Of a stretch of 64,000 bases of DNA, positions 61,300 to 64,000 are shown in pieces (within the stretch, counting starts at the first letter, position 1; each line of letters opens with the position of its first letter). Under the pieces are notes generated by a model that was not told the DNA's origin, did no database searches, and saw nothing but the letters and a program-made list of their open reading frames with translations. Origin of the DNA: Cloeon dipterum (Eukaryota > Arthropoda > Insecta > Ephemeroptera > Baetidae); contig NC_088788.1 of NCBI RefSeq assembly GCF_949628265.1, forward strand, positions 21,128,335 through 21,192,334. Direction: 5' to 3'. The position numbers and the translations under genes were made by a program.

Positions 61300-62300
61300 A
61301 ATGTACTGCTGCAGACTCTTAAGCCCAAAAGCTTCACCGCAATCGTCGAGAAAATGCAAGCTTTGCAGATGGGGACTTTGCATCTTTATAAATCCAACCT
61401 TCGTCAAGGAACTCAAGAAGTGCTGGCGCAATACCCTGCACGCCGGATGGCATCCTGCACTGATTCTCGCTCCTGATTTGACGCAAGCAGTAGAGGAAGC
61501 TGACACCCTGTACGAAGCGTACCGTGCCGCAGTGCCTTATCAAGCAGCAAGCATTTCAAATTCTGCATCAACCGCAAATGTATCCGTCGCTGCTGTGTAG
61601 AAACCCCAATCTCTTGAACCCCGTGTAGCCGTACTCCAGGATAGTATCGCCAAAATTCTCACTTGCCTTGAGAAGGACGATGGAGGACGCTAACTCGACC
61701 GCAGTCAAAGCAGGTCTCTGAACACAAGATTCGTGCAGACCGACCTTCGTTTCTACCATGACAGGTTTGCAAAGAAAGCACGCCGCTGCGGCAACGGCTG
61801 CCGCCACTTCCAACAGTTCATGCGGAACCGCGTTGAAAAAGACAAGGGCGCTCTGCAGTAGAGGCGGTGCTGAGCCCCTAGAAGTCAACTAAACGTCTCT
61901 TTATTTATGATACGCAAACTGACCGCACGTTTCTTGTTGACACCGGCACAGAAGTTGAGTGACGTCCTCCCTGCAAAGCTGCTGTTTGGTTTCCGAAATA
62001 GATTCAAACACCCCTTTTAATTGCAGACGTCGACCGTCCAATTTTAGGGGCTGATTTTCTAGCCAAGCACAAAAAGGCCGAGCAGTTGAATTCACCCTGT
62101 TGTGAAAACGGTTGATATGTTGAAGGACGTCCTTGAACTATTCAAACCACAGGACCTCAACAAACCTGTGAAAAACAAAGCAATGCCTACCACAGAAAGT
62201 CCTCCACATCACAAAAAGTTTTGTCGCCTCATCCCAGACAAAATCGCACATCAGCTCTTCGAGGAAATGGAGCAGTGAGAAGTTCAGCGAGGTTAGAGTG
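61300..62300 (+). mobile_element. Broken Ty3/gypsy-type LTR retrotransposon fossil
   Basis: The segment carries recognisable traces of the polyprotein of a gypsy-class element in plus orientation: a possible region upstream of the protease (61300-61600, uncertain), the retropepsin active-site signature (about 61935-61960), the conserved block at the end of the protease (about 62025-62080), and the stretch leading into reverse transcriptase (about 62150-62280). No LTRs, integrase or envelope were found, and the element is clearly broken with several breaks. It is an old, incomplete copy; the ends are approximate. Confidence 0.6.
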
Positions 62301-63085
62301 ACTAAAAGTTCCCTGCATCTTGTCTTAAAACAAGGACGGAATCGCGGCTACAACCTCTTAGATCATAAATTAATTGGAAATCAGAACGATAAATCGTTAT
62401 CTTCTGACACTAACTGACAGTTCCCCAATACTAAAAATTAATTCAAAATATCCAATTATCTTATGTAATGCTTAAAATGACACAGTTTGGTTCAATTAAG
62501 AAATTCAACAGTTTTATTTGGCCGTAACAGTATAAAACTTCAACAACGATTTGAAAGCATCCTACGCAAGTTTTCATCTAAGGCAGTAAAATTTGGTTTG
62601 TTAAATTCTCTTGAGGACGCTTATCTAAGTAAGTACAAAAATCAGTGGGATTCTAATCACTCAAGTGAAGCAGCAGGCTTATAGGAAGACCCGACCCAGA
62701 CGCGCTCGCGTTGGGAATGTCCCGATTTGGAGATTGCGAGATTTCCCGCTCGCAAAAGACAAAGTCATCAATGCAAAAATCGTCTCGCACCAAAAGAAAT
62801 GTGAAAGGATCATTATCATTCAAGGCACCTCGTTCCTTTCACTCAATAATTCATATTAACAAAGATAATATTAAAAATATCATAGAAAAAAGCGCTAAAA
62901 CGTATTTTTCTGAACTAAGAACCAAAATGATATTGAGCAAAATGTGGAACCAAAAACGTTCCAATACATCATAATATACTTTTTCTTTCAAAATCAAGAA
63001 ATCAAATTGATTACTTGAGATTAATGCATTAATTTGATTGAACCTGCGATTCAATTTAGTCTCTAAAGGAGATGGAACTAGCAAA
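62300..63085. other. Intergenic stretch before tafazzin
   Basis: Open frames at 62487-62684 and 62711-62974 do not resemble any family I know and have no splice or promoter context. The stretch may be further decayed transposon sequence. Confidence 0.4.
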
Positions 63086-63091
63086 AATTAC

Positions 63092-63958
63092 TTAACTACG
63101 TCCATACGTCCATTCCAAGTGCAGCTTCTCAGTGATCGGTTGTAACGCTAAAAGCTTATCTTGGATTTCGTCAGTGATTGCCTTTCTGGCACTGACCATG
63201 TCAGTCTGCGAATTCCGTAGAGAATGCAGCAGTCCGCTTAGCTGAATGGGATCTCCAACATTAATCGTCACCTACAATCAACTCTCTCATCAAACCAAAG
63301 TTCAGTTAAATCAAGTCTGTCCGAATTGTCACCTTCTGGCCAGTTCTTGGACGGTATGGAGGTGTGTTGGGCAGAATCTTCTCCATTCCCACGTGCCAAA
63401 GTGGGATTACTATGGGCTCGATCGGGGAGTCCCAAACCAGCTTTCCGACGCCCCACTTGATCCTCATTGGCTCCTGAGTCATGTTCACCAGTCCTTCAGG
63501 AAATACGTGCACCCACTGACCTTCGCACAACTTTTCCGAGCAAAATTTGAGAGCCTCCTAAATGATTTTTTAAACATTATTTTAATTTTCGGTCACTATT
63601 CGTTTTTAAACCTGTTCAACGCCAGCACCCCTTACAACAGGAATGCATTTGCCCATCATGAAAAAGTATGAGTGAATTTTGTTGGTGAAACAAATGTCGT
63701 GGGCAGCCAAACTCCACCGCATCACTTTCCTGTCGCACAAATGACGCCAGCCTTTGAGCATTGCTACAATAGACCAGTTTAAAAAAATAACTTAGAGATA
63801 GATTAAAAAAAAATTAAAATACACACCTCCCCACAGACCAGGGTCATCGACGCAAGAATGGTGATTAGACACAGTGATGAGAGGTACATTTTTTGGCCTG
63901 CCTTCCAGAGCCGCAATAAGTTTGTCTTTGTTAAATATTTTTCGAGTATTCAGAGCAC
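63092..63958 (-). CDS. TAZ: Tafazzin (cardiolipin transacylase), 3' part; gene runs off the right edge
   Basis: Four coding exons on the minus strand: 63827-63958, 63612-63763, 63333-63557 and 63092-63271. All have GT/AG junctions, and together they encode about 229 residues. Exon one enters with a split codon, so the N-terminal exon(s) lie beyond base 64000. The acyltransferase HX4D motif is in SNHHSCVDDPGLWG. GKCIPVVRGAGVEQ, VHVFPEGLVNM, then FKWG-like RIKWGVGKLVWDS and PLWHVGMEKILPNTPPY follow human tafazzin closely. Tafazzin remodels cardiolipin acyl chains at mitochondrial membranes (family knowledge). The C-terminus ends KLHLEWTYGRS. The last intron is unusual because its first bases nearly repeat the first bases of the next exon. 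Confidence 0.93.
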
Positions 63959-64000
63959 CTTGAAAAAATTAATAAGATAAAACTACAATTAAATATGTAC

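Overview
The window is nuclear DNA from an arthropod, most likely an insect. Coding exons are separated by introns of about 50-60 nt in housekeeping genes and of kilobases in a neuronal gene. There are several cuticular protein genes, one of them with an R&R chitin-binding block and the 18-residue motif known from insect cuticle. The intergenic DNA is AT-rich with arthropod-type transposon remnants. The species cannot be named from the sequence. No bacterial-style operons, CRISPR arrays, rRNA or tRNA genes were seen.

Layout. 1-3.6 kb: non-coding, with a CpG-rich patch that may be the 5' end of a minus-strand gene leaving the window. 3.7-7.05 kb: THUMPD1/TAN1-like tRNA-acetylation adaptor (+). 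7.66-7.92 kb: a MITE. 8.4-28 kb: four TATA-driven cuticular protein genes (8.4 kb -, 18.5 kb +, 22.1 kb -, 27.1 kb -) separated by long gene-poor stretches. 29.4-29.9 kb: a 5'-truncated LINE flanked by a 10-bp target-site duplication. 30.4-37.3 kb: three tandem plus-strand paralogues (called A, B and C here) encoding secreted, low-complexity Gly/Lys/Asn/Gln-rich proteins of a family I do not recognise; each has a 12-nt first coding exon, and a GC-rich repeat sits in two of their introns and just downstream of the third. 38.3-41.2 kb: cytosolic tyrosyl-tRNA synthetase (-), with a spliced in-frame N-terminal GST-C/eEF1B-like domain. 41.65-44.3 kb: RBM17/SPF45 splicing factor (-), with a second copy of the MITE in its largest intron. 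44.4-49.3 kb: no gene seen. 49.3-60.9 kb: synaptotagmin 1 (+), nine coding exons with non-coding 5' exon(s) and a long 3' UTR. 61.3-62.3 kb: a broken Ty3/gypsy fossil. 63.1-64 kb: 3' part of tafazzin (-), running off the edge.

The genes do not form one pathway. They fall into three groups: housekeeping translation, splicing and lipid genes (THUMPD1, TyrRS, RBM17, tafazzin), extracellular structural proteins (cuticle genes and the A/B/C family), and a synaptic calcium sensor. The two observations most worth following are the apparent GST-C-TyrRS fusion and the A/B/C family with its shared promoter block. All exon boundaries were assigned by eye from splice consensus, reading-frame continuity and recalled family sequence; no alignment or transcript data were available.
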